From NCBI GenBank assembly GCA_017643385.1, contig JAEPNN010000001.1, positions 124,001-188,000 of the forward strand: DNA of 64,000 nt, written 5' to 3'. The notes beneath the pieces are model-generated. The model ran no database searches and had not been told where the DNA came from. It was given only the letters and a program-made list of their open reading frames with translations. The DNA comes from Dinoroseobacter sp. Its GTDB lineage: Bacteria > Pseudomonadota > Alphaproteobacteria > Rhodobacterales > Rhodobacteraceae. Of the stretch, positions 28,645 through 37,791 are shown one piece after another. Position numbers and translations under genes: made by a program. Numbering within the stretch: the first letter of the stretch is position 1; each line of letters starts with the position of its first letter.

Positions 28645-29400
28645 TTAACTGCGTGTTAACGTCGCCGAGCCGCGGTTTCGTGGCCCTCCCCCACGCGCAT
28701 GTGCATGGAAGCGTTTGCGAATGTGCGAGGGCGCGATGCTAAGGCATCCCCTGTATTTGGCGACAGTTCGACGCGCGATGTCAACGCCTTCGCGTTGTAG
28801 ATCTGTGCAAGTGCACCATCAGAAAGCATGGCACCCTGTCTTTCAGCAGAAAAGAGTTGGGTTAATCTTCGCTACACGTTAAACGCGCATAGGCCATTAT
28901 TTTTCATATTGGCAGGAAAGATCGCTGAAAATGGGAAGCTCTCTATCGGTGTTTCGATATACTGACCGGCATTGGGCGACCAACAATCGAGGGATGAAGC
29001 GAAAGCTCAGTTGCGACTGTCGCTCGGGTCAAAGGCTTCATGTCACCTGTTTGCCATGGCTCGAGGCAGGCGCGCTGTTGCTAGACAATCTTTCGCGTAA
29101 TTAGAAAGAGTGTCTTCTTGCGAAACGACAAAGCGCGCAGCAGATGCGTTGCTTTTGCGTGATACAGCGAAAGCTTTGCCCATAAGGTGATGGATGATCG
29201 CAGAGCTTTTTGCGTGGATTAATCCAAGCCTCCATGAACGTCTGTCACACTGGAATGGTTAAATTCTGCTTGAGCATCCGCGCTTATCTCTAATCGTAAA
29301 TCTGGAACGACTGGCCGTGCGATTGTCAGCAACTGCGCCAAAGGGACGGCTGTGAACGTCGGCAATAGGAGAAATATTTCTCTCACAGTCTTGATGCTTA
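28645..29400 (-). pseudogene. rpoN: Degraded rpoN (RNA polymerase sigma-54 factor)
   Basis: This stretch lies where Rhodobacterales carry rpoN, between lptB and hpf. Read leftward, it contains VPDLRLEISADAQAEFNHSS, FLITRKIV-stop-QQRACLE, the helix-turn-helix region LTRATVATELSLHPSIVGR, NAGQYIETP, RRLTQLFSAERQGAMLSDGA, and the RpoN box ARRTVAKYR at 28776-28750. The frame is broken by in-frame stops at 29219-29221, 29081-29083 (TAG) and 28872-28874 (TAG, probably from CAG), and by two apparent one-base deletions near 28978 and 28800. The N-terminal half (region I and most of the core-binding domain) is missing. The 5' limit is approximate. Bases 29401-29525 up to the lptB stop hold no recognisable gene. 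Confidence 0.88.
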
Positions 29401-29525
29401 AAGCGAAGTTATTCGAAGCTGCTTTTCAATGCTTGTTTGCGATTTGATTCAGAACGCCGATTGCACTTTTAAAGACCTTTGAATCTCCGTCTTTTCCAAT
29501 GAGGTGAGCCCCCAACATGACCGCA

Positions 29526-30284
29526 TTAACGAATGCTAAATGATTGTCCAAGATAGACCCGGCGAACATTTTCATCCTGAACGACTTCATCTGCGGTGCC
29601 GCTCATAAGAACAGTTCCATCGTGAAGAATGTACGCGCGATCAACGATTTCCAGCGTTTCACGAACATTGTGGTCCGTGATCAGAACTCCGATGCCGCGT
29701 GTTTTCAAGTCTGCAACAAGCCCACGGATCTCGCCGACGGCGATTGGATCAACGCCAGCAAATGGCTCATCCAGAAGCAAATATTTGGGGTCTGCTGCAA
29801 GACAACGTGCAATTTCCACGCGGCGTCTTTCACCACCCGACAAGGCCAGGGCGGGAGCACGGCGAAGGTGTTCTATAGAAAACTCTGAAAGGAGCGTTTC
29901 CAACCGATCACGCCGTTTCCGGCGCTCTTTCACGGTTATCTCAAGGATGGCCAAGATATTATCTTCAACGCTCAACCCTCGGAAAATTGACATTTCCTGC
30001 GGGAGATAGCCAATCCCTAGTTTTGCACGGCGGTACATTGGCAGGAGTGTTGCATCGCGGCCATCGATCTGGACAACGCCTCCCTCAGGGGTCACCAAGC
30101 CTGCGATTGCATAAAAACAAGTTGTTTTGCCCGAACCATTGGGCCCCAAAAGCGCGACCGCCTCGCCACGACCAAGTTCCAGCGAAACATCGCGAATTAC
30201 CGGACGTCTTTTGTAACTTTTTCGAAGACCGCGAACTTTAAGTCCAACAGACCCTTCAGAAACGGTCAGGGACGGCTGGCTCAT
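29526..30284 (-). CDS. lptB: LPS export ABC transporter ATP-binding protein LptB
   Basis: Cytoplasmic ATPase that powers LPS extraction from the inner membrane with LptF/LptG/LptC. The 252-residue protein has Walker A LLGPNGSGKTT, the signature LSGGERRRVEIAR, Walker B YLLLDEPFAG and the switch His in LITDHNVRETLEIVD. The LptB-type AGLVTPEGG and GIGYLPQE segments are present. It overlaps lptA by 4 bases. In related genomes rpoN comes next; here only its remnant follows. Confidence 0.96.
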   Translation of the reverse strand: MSQPSLTVSEGSVGLKVRGLRKSYKRRPVIRDVSLELGRGEAVALLGPNGSGKTTCFYAIAGLVTPEGGVVQIDGRDATLLPMYRRAKLGIGYLPQEMSIFRGLSVEDNILAILEITVKERRKRRDRLETLLSEFSIEHLRRAPALALSGGERRRVEIARCLAADPKYLLLDEPFAGVDPIAVGEIRGLVADLKTRGIGVLITDHNVRETLEIVDRAYILHDGTVLMSGTADEVVQDENVRRVYLGQSFSIR

Positions 30285-30799
30285 TCAGACGCCTCAGAGT
30301 TACGCGACGAAAACGTAGTTCGGACCTGTCCAGTCATTTGGCCTTCTCCGGTTACAAGGTTGACCAAAAGTAGGTTCCCGGAAATCACCGTGCGTTCTTG
30401 GGTGAGAAGGACATTTCCTGTCATGGTCACAGTATCGTCACTCGGTACGTAAACGGCTCGTTCCGCTTCGGCGACATCAGGGCCATTCACGATGATTACG
30501 TTGCCGGTCGCGATAATTTCTCGGATCCCGTCATCTTCGTCTGTCTCTTCATCATAGATTACCTGCAGCTCATCTGCGTTTAACGTCAGTACACCACGCA
30601 CTGCATAGACATCGCCCGCGAAAATCGCATTTCCGGTTTCGCGATCGACGGTCAGCTGATTTGCAGTGATCTCAATTGGCGCGTCTGGATTAGATTCCGT
30701 TTCGCTTAACGCGATCCCGGCTGACTGCGCTACGCTCATAGTCGCAGTTGCAAAAACAATTAGTCCGAGCGCAAGCACCAGCTTCGTGTAGTTTGGCAT
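30281..30799 (-). CDS. lptA: LPS transport periplasmic protein LptA
   Basis: A 172-residue periplasmic protein that forms the bridge carrying LPS between the membranes. Residues 1-25 are a signal peptide (LVLALGLIVFATATMSVAQS). The OstA-type beta-jellyroll follows, with PIEITANQLTVDRETGNAIF, GDVYAVRGVLTLNADELQVI and MTGNVLLTQERTVISGNLLLV. It lies between lptC and lptB, with stop/start overlap to lptB. Confidence 0.93.
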   Translation of the reverse strand: MPNYTKLVLALGLIVFATATMSVAQSAGIALSETESNPDAPIEITANQLTVDRETGNAIFAGDVYAVRGVLTLNADELQVIYDEETDEDDGIREIIATGNVIIVNGPDVAEAERAVYVPSDDTVTMTGNVLLTQERTVISGNLLLVNLVTGEGQMTGQVRTTFSSRNSEASE

Positions 30800-30823
30800 G
30801 CGATCAGTCCTTGTCTTCTACCG

Positions 30824-31438
30824 TTATGGATTGGGCCGAGGCCCGTATATCAGCTTAACCCCTTCGCTGAAAACCATAACTTCACTTCCCGGGCCGCTTG
30901 CCCCTTGGTTGAGATGCGCTTGCCCTGCCTCGAGAAAGATACGTGGCCCGCGAATTTCGATTCTTCCATGAGATCGAACGGCGTTTTCTTCAATCTCGAC
31001 AGTTATGCCTTCGGTGATCGCCTGGTAGCCATCAGACCGCCTGACGAGGATACCACCCTGCATGGTTGCGGTCTGATCGTTTTCGTCGAAGCGCCCTTGC
31101 GGTGCAGTAAGTACGGTTCTGAGGCCAGATTGTTCGCTCACCCGCGCGATGATTTCTTCACCATTGATGCGCCCTTTGATCTCGGCATCTGGCTGAGCCT
31201 GTACCGCATTCACCGACAATGCTGACCCGTCGGTTAAAACGCCGCGATAGTAGGGCGCCGCCAGCCTTTGGCCCATAATTATCTCGTCCAGTTCCACGTC
31301 TGAGTACGGGATTGAGGTGGTTTCATTTGAACCATTGGCAAACAGGAACAAACTTGCGAGCAGGCCAATTGCCACCATCGGCAAAGTGATCTTCGCGAAA
31401 GTAACAAAATACGAATACAGGTTGATGCGTAACGCCAA
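30824..31438 (-). CDS. lptC: LPS export protein LptC
   Basis: A bitopic inner-membrane protein that passes LPS from LptFGB2 to LptA. The 204-residue protein has one N-terminal membrane helix (about 17-35: PMVAIGLLASLFLFA), then a periplasmic jellyroll domain typical of the LptC/DUF1239 family (GVLTDGSALSVNAVQAQPD, APQGRFDENDQTATMQGGI). It is 24 bases before lptA and 3 bases after kdsD in one operon. Confidence 0.9.
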   Translation of the reverse strand: MALRINLYSYFVTFAKITLPMVAIGLLASLFLFANGSNETTSIPYSDVELDEIIMGQRLAAPYYRGVLTDGSALSVNAVQAQPDAEIKGRINGEEIIARVSEQSGLRTVLTAPQGRFDENDQTATMQGGILVRRSDGYQAITEGITVEIEENAVRSHGRIEIRGPRIFLEAGQAHLNQGASGPGSEVMVFSEGVKLIYGPRPNP

Positions 31439-31441
31439 ACC

Positions 31442-32401
31442 TCAGACCAGCCCTGCGCGAAGACAATCATGAATATGGAGAATGCCCATTGGCGTTGAAC
31501 CAGCAGGATCAACAACAAAAAGACAGGTAATCTGGCTTTCGTTCATTAACGCCAAAGCCGACTCTGCAAGTGCACCGGGGGCAATGGAGCGTGGGTTTTG
31601 GGTCATCACCTGCCCGGCCCTCATTTCAAGGAGGCCGGCCATATGTCTGCGTAAATCCCCATCGGTGATGATCCCTATCAAGGCCTCGTCCTGGACGACC
31701 CCAACAACGCCAAACCCCTTCTGGCTGATTTCCAGCAAGGCTTCAGACATAGGCGCCTCAGACGCAATCAATGGCATCTTTTCATTGGAATGCATCAGAT
31801 CGCGAACCTTTGACAAGCGCGCGCCAAGTTTCCCGCCGGGATGAAAGTCGCGGAAGTTTTCAGGCGTGAACTGTCTATGCTCCATCAAGGCGATTGCCAA
31901 AGCGTCGCCCAATGCCAAAGTCATCGTGGTTGATGTTGTCGGCACAATGCCACGCCCACAAGCTTCGGCCGCTTCGGGCAGAACAAGCTTCACATCGCAC
32001 TGCTTCATTAAGGTACTGTCTGACTTTGATGCGACCCCAACCAATGGAATGTGAAACCGGCGCGTATGGGCAATGAGATCGGCGAGCTCGGGTGTTTCGC
32101 CGGAATTCGACAACACTAAAACCACATCGCCGGCAGCCATCATGCCCAGATCGCCATGGCTGGCTTCCGCGGGGTGGACAAAATGTGCGGGCGTGCCTGT
32201 GGATGCGAAAGTCGCGGCGATCTTTCTGGCAATATGCCCGGACTTGCCCATGCCGGTGACGATGACACGCCCTTTCGCTTCGAGGATCAAGCGAAGCGCA
32301 ACCGCGAAGCTGTCTGTCAGCGACGCTTCAAGTAAGTTCAATGCTTCAGCCTCTTGCGAGACCACCCGGCGCCCGGTGCTGACGAGATCCTGATCGGTCA
32401 T
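31442..32401 (-). CDS. kdsD: Arabinose-5-phosphate isomerase (KpsF/GutQ type)
   Basis: Converts ribulose-5-phosphate to arabinose-5-phosphate, the first step towards Kdo. The 319-residue protein has an N-terminal SIS domain with VIVTGMGKSGHIARKIAATF, HPAEASHGDLGMM and VLVLSNSGETPELADLI. Two CBS domains (about 205-319) include MPLIASEAPMSEALLEISQK and IGIITDGDLRRHM. It heads the kdsD-lptC-lptA-lptB series, linking Kdo supply and LPS export. The upstream rnd gene ends 11 bases before its start. Confidence 0.95.
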   Translation of the reverse strand: MTDQDLVSTGRRVVSQEAEALNLLEASLTDSFAVALRLILEAKGRVIVTGMGKSGHIARKIAATFASTGTPAHFVHPAEASHGDLGMMAAGDVVLVLSNSGETPELADLIAHTRRFHIPLVGVASKSDSTLMKQCDVKLVLPEAAEACGRGIVPTTSTTMTLALGDALAIALMEHRQFTPENFRDFHPGGKLGARLSKVRDLMHSNEKMPLIASEAPMSEALLEISQKGFGVVGVVQDEALIGIITDGDLRRHMAGLLEMRAGQVMTQNPRSIAPGALAESALALMNESQITCLFVVDPAGSTPMGILHIHDCLRAGLV

Positions 32402-32412
32402 GGTCGCCCCAG

Positions 32413-33024
32413 CTAGTGACTGAAAATATCAACATCAGGCCAGCCGGCCAGATCCAGTTTTGCGCGCGTGGGAAGAAAATCGAAACAAGCTTGCGCCATC
32501 GCTGTTCTTCCTTCGCGATCCAGTCGTTCATCAAGTTGTTTGCGGATCTGATGCAAGTAGAGAACATCAGAGGCTGCATAATTTAGCTGCGCATCTGTCA
32601 ATGTTGCTGCGCCCCAGTCACTGGACTGCTGCTGTTTTGAGATGTCGACGCCTACCAAATCCTGTACCAACACCTTCAGCCCGTGCCGATCGGTAAATGT
32701 CCGAACCATCTTGGACGCGATTTTCGTGCAATACACCGGGGCGGTTACAACCCCAAAGGCGTTCAGCAGCGCAGCGATATCAAAGCGGGCAAAATGGAAC
32801 AATTTCAGCACGTTTGGATCGGTCAACATAGCGCAAAGGTTTGGCGCTTCAGTTTGCCCTTTTTCTATTTGAACAAGGTGCGTGGTACCATCGCCTGAGG
32901 ACAATTGAACAAGGCACAACCGGTCCCTGTTCGGGTTCAACCCCATTGTTTCAGTATCAATGGCTACGACAGATCCCAGATCAAGGCCGTCTGGTAAATC
33001 TCGGTGATGCAATGTGTTGCTCAA
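32413..33024 (-). CDS. rnd: Short ribonuclease D-type 3'-5' exonuclease
   Basis: A 203-residue DEDD-family exonuclease; the first acidic pair is in VVAIDTETMGLNP, then LFHFARFDIAALLNAFG, and YAASDVLYLHQIRKQL carries the final catalytic Tyr/Asp. It lacks the HRDC domain of enterobacterial RNase D, as is common for the short alphaproteobacterial form. It probably trims tRNA or other RNA 3' ends. The start is TTG 33024 with an AGAGGT site. The 190 bases between it and hemA hold no recognisable gene or terminator. Confidence 0.9.
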   Translation of the reverse strand: MSNTLHHRDLPDGLDLGSVVAIDTETMGLNPNRDRLCLVQLSSGDGTTHLVQIEKGQTEAPNLCAMLTDPNVLKLFHFARFDIAALLNAFGVVTAPVYCTKIASKMVRTFTDRHGLKVLVQDLVGVDISKQQQSSDWGAATLTDAQLNYAASDVLYLHQIRKQLDERLDREGRTAMAQACFDFLPTRAKLDLAGWPDVDIFSH

Positions 33025-33214
33025 GGTTACCTCTTCCGCAGGTCATGCCGTGGGATCGTCTGCCGCATGTGATCTTCCCGCATGGTACGGGTTTCGGGGC
33101 GTATTCGCACCGATTGACCGGGTTTGGCAAGGGTAAGGCAGGGCGACAACTCGCCGATGATGGCGGTGGCTGACCTTTCATTGATTATGCTGCGCGGGTC
33201 TTGGGCTGAGCTCC

Positions 33215-34429
33215 TCAGGCGACCGCATGCGCGATGGCGCATTGCTTCCACAGCACCGTCAATGCGCTGACAAGCGTATCAATATCCTCGTCACTGTGTA
33301 GGGGTCCCGGCGTAAACCGCAGTCGTTCGGTTCCCTTTGGCACCGTGGGATAGTTGATCGGTTGCACGTAAATACCCCATTCACGCATCAGGTAATCGCT
33401 GAGCATCCGACACTTGACGGGGTCCTTGATCATGACCGGAATGATGTGGCTTGGATTGTCCAGATGCGGGATACCAGCGGCATCCAGTTTTTCCCGCAAC
33501 CTCGCCACCTGGCGCCGCTGGTGTGTGCGTTCAACCTGACTGACCTTAAGGTGCGCGATCGAGGTCCGTGCGGCAGATGCAACGGCTGGAGGCAGCGCGG
33601 TGGTGAAGATAAACCCACTTGCAAAGGACCGAATGAAGTCGCAAAGCGCCGCAGAACCCGTAATGTACCCGCCCATGCAGCCATAGGCTTTGCCCAACGT
33701 ACCTTCGATCAGCGTAATGCGATCCATCAGGCCTTCTTGTTCAGCGATGCCACCGCCGCGGGGGCCATAGAGACCAACTGCGTGCACTTCATCCAGATAG
33801 GTCATCGCGTTGTGCTTTTCGGCGACCTCTATGATCTCGCGCATCGGACAAATGTCACCGTCCATCGAGTAGACGCTTTCAAACGCGACGATCTTTGTTG
33901 CATTTGCCGGCAGGGCAGCAAGTTTGCGGTCCAGGTCCTCAGGATCATTGTGCTTCCAGATAACCTTGTCGCATTTGGCATGGCGTATGCCTTCGATCAT
34001 TGACGCATGGTTTAGGCTGTCGGACAGGATCACCGCATTGGGCATGCGTGCGCCGAGCGTGGAGAGGGACGCCCAGTTTGAGACATAACCAGAAGTGAAC
34101 AGAAGCGCTGCTTCCTTCCCGTGAAGATCGGCCAGTTCGCGTTCCAAAAGCAAATGCTGGTGATTGGTGCCTGATATATTGCGGGTCCCGCCTGCCCCGG
34201 TGCCGCAGCTGTCCACGGCGTCTTTCATGGCTTGGCGGACGATCTCGCTCTGGCCCATCCCGAGATAGTCGTTGGAGCACCAGACGGTAACCTCGTCTGG
34301 AGAATCTTCATCGTGGCACTTGGCACGTGGGAATTCGCCGCAGCGGCGTTCGAGTTCGGCGAAGACGCGATAATTGCCCTCATCCTTGAGCTGATCGAGC
34401 TGTGCGGTGAATAGCGTGTCAAATTTCAT
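33215..34429 (-). CDS. hemA: 5-Aminolevulinate synthase
   Basis: Condenses glycine and succinyl-CoA to 5-aminolevulinate (Shemin pathway), the first committed step to heme and bacteriochlorophyll. The 404-residue PLP enzyme starts [20 protein letters not shown] and has [14 protein letters not shown]-like sequence ([18 protein letters not shown]), [15 protein letters not shown] and the PLP lysine in [14 protein letters not shown]. It is the last gene of the leftward photosynthesis superoperon, overlapping puhE by 11 bases, so its expression is tied to pigment synthesis. Another copy elsewhere (hemT-like) cannot be judged. Confidence 0.97.
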   Translation of the reverse strand: MKFDTLFTAQLDQLKDEGNYRVFAELERRCGEFPRAKCHDEDSPDEVTVWCSNDYLGMGQSEIVRQAMKDAVDSCGTGAGGTRNISGTNHQHLLLERELADLHGKEAALLFTSGYVSNWASLSTLGARMPNAVILSDSLNHASMIEGIRHAKCDKVIWKHNDPEDLDRKLAALPANATKIVAFESVYSMDGDICPMREIIEVAEKHNAMTYLDEVHAVGLYGPRGGGIAEQEGLMDRITLIEGTLGKAYGCMGGYITGSAALCDFIRSFASGFIFTTALPPAVASAARTSIAHLKVSQVERTHQRRQVARLREKLDAAGIPHLDNPSHIIPVMIKDPVKCRMLSDYLMREWGIYVQPINYPTVPKGTERLRFTPGPLHSDEDIDTLVSALTVLWKQCAIAHAVA

Positions 34430-35231
34430 GTGACCTCTCCGTCGGTTTTAGTCTAGAGACTGGCGTTGGATCGGGGAGCATCCAGCGCCAGAGTTTTGCG
34501 TCCGGCAACCGCAGGACAAGAAACCAATGTTCCAAAAGGGCTAGCGCAGTCAGTGCAGCCAGAAGCGCAAACCCCGCCTCCGAGGCCACATCCGGCGCAT
34601 TGATCAGCCGTTCGATGAAGCAGCCCAGCGCAAAGGTCATCAAGGTGACCGAGACCGGAAACAGCCAGTTCAGACGCGCTTTGCCAAAGTAGCTTGGCAG
34701 GTGGGATAGGTGCTGCGGGAGGAACTCTGTATTTACATGGGCGACGCCAAGAAACAGGTTCAACTTTGCAGACACGCGCGCAAAATATAGGATTACAAAG
34801 GTCCAGACCCCAACAGCGTTTGCTGCGCCCCACCCGAATTCGATCACTGCAATGAGGATTAACGTCAGCGCGATTTCGTGATGTGCGATGGTACCCCATG
34901 CACGCCAGAACCTTGGCCAGCCGACTACGTGATCTGGGCAGGAAGACCGTACCGGCCCCGTCAGGGAGCCGGTCAGAAATGATAGTTCAACCCAACCCCA
35001 CAAGGTTATGGCGGATAAAAAACCAACGTAAATGCCTTGCAGGTTGTGCATCCCGAAGGACTGCCAAAGGCCCCACGCCCCAACTACCGCGACGGGAAGT
35101 GTGGCAATCGTCGTCCAGAAACCTGCACGCGCTCCCTTCTTTTCGGCCAATCGCACCGCAATCAGGATCGCCCCGGTGGAGAACCACCAGATCAAACAGG
35201 CTGCGATAAGGGCGATGACGGTTGGGCTCAT
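34419..35231 (-). CDS. puhE: Photosynthetic complex assembly protein PuhE
   Basis: A 270-residue integral membrane protein (about seven hydrophobic segments) of the DUF3623/PuhE family. In Rhodobacter it affects reaction-centre and bacteriochlorophyll levels, and its biochemical role is not settled. Characteristic stretches are [48 protein letters not shown] and [18 protein letters not shown] 35231 starts at [16 protein letters not shown]; a longer open frame upstream runs antisense into acsF sequence and was rejected. It is 4 bases after the acsF stop. Confidence 0.93.
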   Translation of the reverse strand: MSPTVIALIAACLIWWFSTGAILIAVRLAEKKGARAGFWTTIATLPVAVVGAWGLWQSFGMHNLQGIYVGFLSAITLWGWVELSFLTGSLTGPVRSSCPDHVVGWPRFWRAWGTIAHHEIALTLILIAVIEFGWGAANAVGVWTFVILYFARVSAKLNLFLGVAHVNTEFLPQHLSHLPSYFGKARLNWLFPVSVTLMTFALGCFIERLINAPDVASEAGFALLAALTALALLEHWFLVLRLPDAKLWRWMLPDPTPVSRLKPTERSHEI

Positions 35232-35235
35232 GGTT

Positions 35236-36363
35236 TCAGTAGACTGGTTCCATACGCGTGCTTTCGGGTACGCGATGTTTGTTGGCGGGGATGGTATAGA
35301 GCGAAACGAAACACCAAGCGGCACGAGCCGATGCGCCGATCTGCGCCAGTTTGCCAGTGATGCCACCAGCCTCCTTGGCGCGGGCCAGGTCTTGGTTGGC
35401 GCGTTGCAGCCGCTCCAAGGTTGGCTGCCAGCGCGGGTGTTCGATATCCAGCGTGATCGGGAATATCTGTTCGCTGAGTTTCGAGGTTTTCGTGAAAACC
35501 TCATGCGCGTACCAGTCCGGATCAACGCCCAGCGCTTCGTGGAACGCAGGACGCTGGTGATCGCGTACGTACATCGTGGCGTAGACCGCGGTTAGGAAGA
35601 ACTTGATCCAAAGCACATTGTGCCCACGGGTCAGCTTGGGATCTGTCTTCATCAGAAGTGCGAAGGCTTCGCCATGGCTGAACTCGTCGTTGCACCATTC
35701 GCGGAACCACTTGAAGATCGGGTGAAAGCGATGTTCGGGGTGCGCTTCGAGATGCCGGAAGATGGTGATGTAGCGCGCATAACCGATCTTTTCGGACAGG
35801 TAAGTGGCATAGTAGATGAACTTGGGTCGGAAGTAGGTGTATTTCTTCTTCTGGGTCAGGAAACCCAGATTCACCCGTAGCCCGGCTTCGCGTAGTGCAT
35901 CATTGATAAATCCGGCATGACGGGCTTCGTCGCGCGCCATCAGCTGAAACAGCTGGGTCACATCCTGATTGGAACCGCGGCGCTTCATTTCTTTGTAGAG
36001 CACACAACCCGAGAACTCGGCCGTACAGGAAGAGATCAGGAAGTCGATGAATTCCTTCTTCAGCGTGGGCTCCATTCCGTCCCAGTCGACTTCGTCCCAG
36101 TCCTCGTTTTTCTTGAAATGCCCTTTGTTGGGGTCTGCGAGCATCTGGGCGATAAGTGCGTCCCAGTCTTCGCGTACGGGGCTAACATCGACGGCGTCGA
36201 GTTCGTCAAAGTCGGTGGTGTAAAACCGCGGCGTCAGCAGCGTATTCTGCATCGCCGTCTCGGTTGCCATTTCGTTATTGTAAATCTTGTCTTGGGCCTC
36301 AGCGATCGCAAGGCCTTCTTCGACAGTGGTTGCGTCGGCGGTGTGGCGGGGTTGCATGTTCAT
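35236..36363 (-). CDS. acsF: Mg-protoporphyrin IX monomethyl ester oxidative cyclase (diiron)
   Basis: Forms ring E of (bacterio)chlorophyll using O2. The 375-residue diiron protein has two EX(n)H-type iron sites: SSCTAEFSGCVLYKEMKRR with MARDEARHAGFINDA, and WCNDEFSHGEAFALLM. The start ATG 36363 overlaps the bciE stop (ATGA), giving MNMQPRHTADATT. As no bchE is in the window, the O2-dependent route is the only one visible, which fits an aerobic phototroph. It is placed between bciE and puhE, as in Rhodobacter. Confidence 0.96.
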   Translation of the reverse strand: MNMQPRHTADATTVEEGLAIAEAQDKIYNNEMATETAMQNTLLTPRFYTTDFDELDAVDVSPVREDWDALIAQMLADPNKGHFKKNEDWDEVDWDGMEPTLKKEFIDFLISSCTAEFSGCVLYKEMKRRGSNQDVTQLFQLMARDEARHAGFINDALREAGLRVNLGFLTQKKKYTYFRPKFIYYATYLSEKIGYARYITIFRHLEAHPEHRFHPIFKWFREWCNDEFSHGEAFALLMKTDPKLTRGHNVLWIKFFLTAVYATMYVRDHQRPAFHEALGVDPDWYAHEVFTKTSKLSEQIFPITLDIEHPRWQPTLERLQRANQDLARAKEAGGITGKLAQIGASARAAWCFVSLYTIPANKHRVPESTRMEPVY

Positions 36364-36656
36364 AGCGACACCTCTTCCGAGAACGAGAACTCGCACAGCT
36401 CCATCACTTCGAGGTCTCCCGTCAGGCGGGTCCAGAGCTGCTCCAGTTTTGAAGCGCGCAGAATAGTTGCCATGCGGTCTTCCCTGACGATTTCACCAAA
36501 AGGGGCCATGATTTCGGGACCTTCTACCTGCACTTCATCGCCGGGGTAGATGACCGCGCCGTTGTTGAAGCGTACATGCGCATGCAGGCTTTCGAATTTA
36601 TGCGAGATTTCGACCGTGCAGGGCGCCTTCTCGATTTCTTTAGTCAGTAGTCCCAT
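36360..36656 (-). CDS. bciE: BciE-like auxiliary protein of the oxidative cyclase
   Basis: A 98-residue soluble protein starting MGLLTKEIEKAPCTVEISHK, with a GGGAGGG site just before ATG 36656. Position and size match the small gene next to acsF in Rhodobacter that is reported as an extra subunit (BciE) needed by the alphaproteobacterial AcsF cyclase. The assignment rests on position and recalled family features, not on a search. It overlaps puhC by 17 bases and acsF by 4, so the cyclase pair is translationally coupled. Confidence 0.75.
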   Translation of the reverse strand: MGLLTKEIEKAPCTVEISHKFESLHAHVRFNNGAVIYPGDEVQVEGPEIMAPFGEIVREDRMATILRASKLEQLWTRLTGDLEVMELCEFSFSEEVSL

Positions 36657-37140
36657 GGGTGTTCCCTCCCTGAGCTTGCGCCAGCAGCCGGGCAAAAGCG
36701 CTGGCATTGTCAGCGCCAAACCCCATCAGGTCGGCGCTCCATCCTGTGGATGGGTCGGTGATGGCCAGACGGCCGTTTTCGAACGCGCTCAGAACCACAG
36801 GGGCTTCAAGTGCGACGCGGTGATTGGTGCGCTCGCGCAGGATTGCGCGATGAACACCGGCGATGAATCCCCCTTCTTCAGGGGAAAGGGCGGCAATGGC
36901 GCGACCGTCAGCATGGGAAATGCTGACCGCACCCGAACTGCCGTCAGAAACAAGTACAACCTCCGCCTGAGCCCGTACTTCCGACACCGGAGGGGTGCTC
37001 TCCAGCGGGCGATCGGTAACTCGGGCGAAAGTTGCTATGGCCAGGACAGCGCAGATCAACGCGAGCACACCACGGATCAAGAAGCGGGGAAGCATCTTAT
37101 CTTGTTCCGAGTAGACCCGGGTTGAGGCGTGATCTGTCAT
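36640..37140 (-). CDS. puhC: Photosynthetic complex assembly protein PuhC
   Basis: A 166-residue bitopic membrane protein: a cytoplasmic N-terminus, one membrane helix (about 20-40: FLIRGVLALICAVLAIATFA), then a periplasmic domain with AIAALSPEEGGFIAGVHRAI, typical of the PuhC family. It supports assembly of the reaction centre-LH1 core. It lies in the conserved puhA-puhB-puhC order, 12 bases after puhB. Confidence 0.9.
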   Translation of the reverse strand: MTDHASTRVYSEQDKMLPRFLIRGVLALICAVLAIATFARVTDRPLESTPPVSEVRAQAEVVLVSDGSSGAVSISHADGRAIAALSPEEGGFIAGVHRAILRERTNHRVALEAPVVLSAFENGRLAITDPSTGWSADLMGFGADNASAFARLLAQAQGGNTHGTTD

Positions 37141-37152
37141 GGCAGGTCCCTT

Positions 37153-37782
37153 CTATTCAGCGGCAACAGGAGCCGGGGTGATTTGGCGCGACACTTCAGG
37201 AACTGAGATCCGGGTTGCGGCGGCCTCGCTCACGATCTGGGCTACATGCGCGGCATCAGGGACGCAGCGCAGGGCGGGTTTTGTCTGGAAATGCCATGGA
37301 CGCACGTGTGGCCAGCACACGAGGTAGCTGAGACGTGTGTCGCCCAAGGTTGTCAGCGCAATTGTTCCGGTTCCGTCAGCACGCAGATCAAGGTCTGCGC
37401 GTTCAATCTGACGGTAGGGCAGGTTCAGCGTCACCGTCAGAGCGGCCCCAATCCGCATCGCGATGCGCCGGTTGGTGACCGTGTAGACGGTGGCGCGGGC
37501 CTGGATCAAGGCTGTCAGGATCAGAAGCCCCGCCACCACGAGCCCTAGGACAAGCATGGGGATCGTGGCAGCGATGGCTTGCATCAGCGGCAATTGATCG
37601 ACGACGGTCAGGAACCGCCACAAGGTCAGCACGGCGAAATATCCGATCACCCACCAGAAGGCGAGCGCGGACTTTGTCAAAGCCCACCAATCGGGTCGGC
37701 CCTGCCAGAGGATTGCTTCGCCTTCAGGCGGGCGCTCGGGCAGGCCTTCAACTGGTTCTACGGCAAAATCGTCGTGTGACAT
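37153..37782 (-). CDS. puhB: Photosynthetic complex assembly protein PuhB
   Basis: A 209-residue membrane protein with an N-terminal GEAILWQGRPDWWALTKSAL (bacterial PH-like/DUF1990-type start). Two to three membrane segments follow (about 35-55 and 70-95), then a cytoplasmic PH-like domain (YTVTNRRIAMRIGAALTVTL, LPYRQIERADLDLRADGTG). PuhB is needed for efficient reaction-centre assembly in Rhodobacter. It is 9 bases downstream of puhA. Confidence 0.93.
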   Translation of the reverse strand: MSHDDFAVEPVEGLPERPPEGEAILWQGRPDWWALTKSALAFWWVIGYFAVLTLWRFLTVVDQLPLMQAIAATIPMLVLGLVVAGLLILTALIQARATVYTVTNRRIAMRIGAALTVTLNLPYRQIERADLDLRADGTGTIALTTLGDTRLSYLVCWPHVRPWHFQTKPALRCVPDAAHVAQIVSEAAATRISVPEVSRQITPAPVAAE

Positions 37783-37791
37783 CGTGTGACC

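Noticed and set aside
29401-29518. 30-codon ORF with ATG at 29518 (minus strand) between lptB and the rpoN remnant
   Set aside because: It has no ribosome binding site of note and no similarity I can see; probably leftover DNA at the lost 5' end of rpoN.
33025-33214. Short leftward open frame between hemA and rnd (to about 33251)
   Set aside because: It overlaps hemA's 3' end, has no good ribosome binding site and matches no family I know. The sequence SPCLTLAKPGQSVRIRPET looks protein-like, but that is too little to call.
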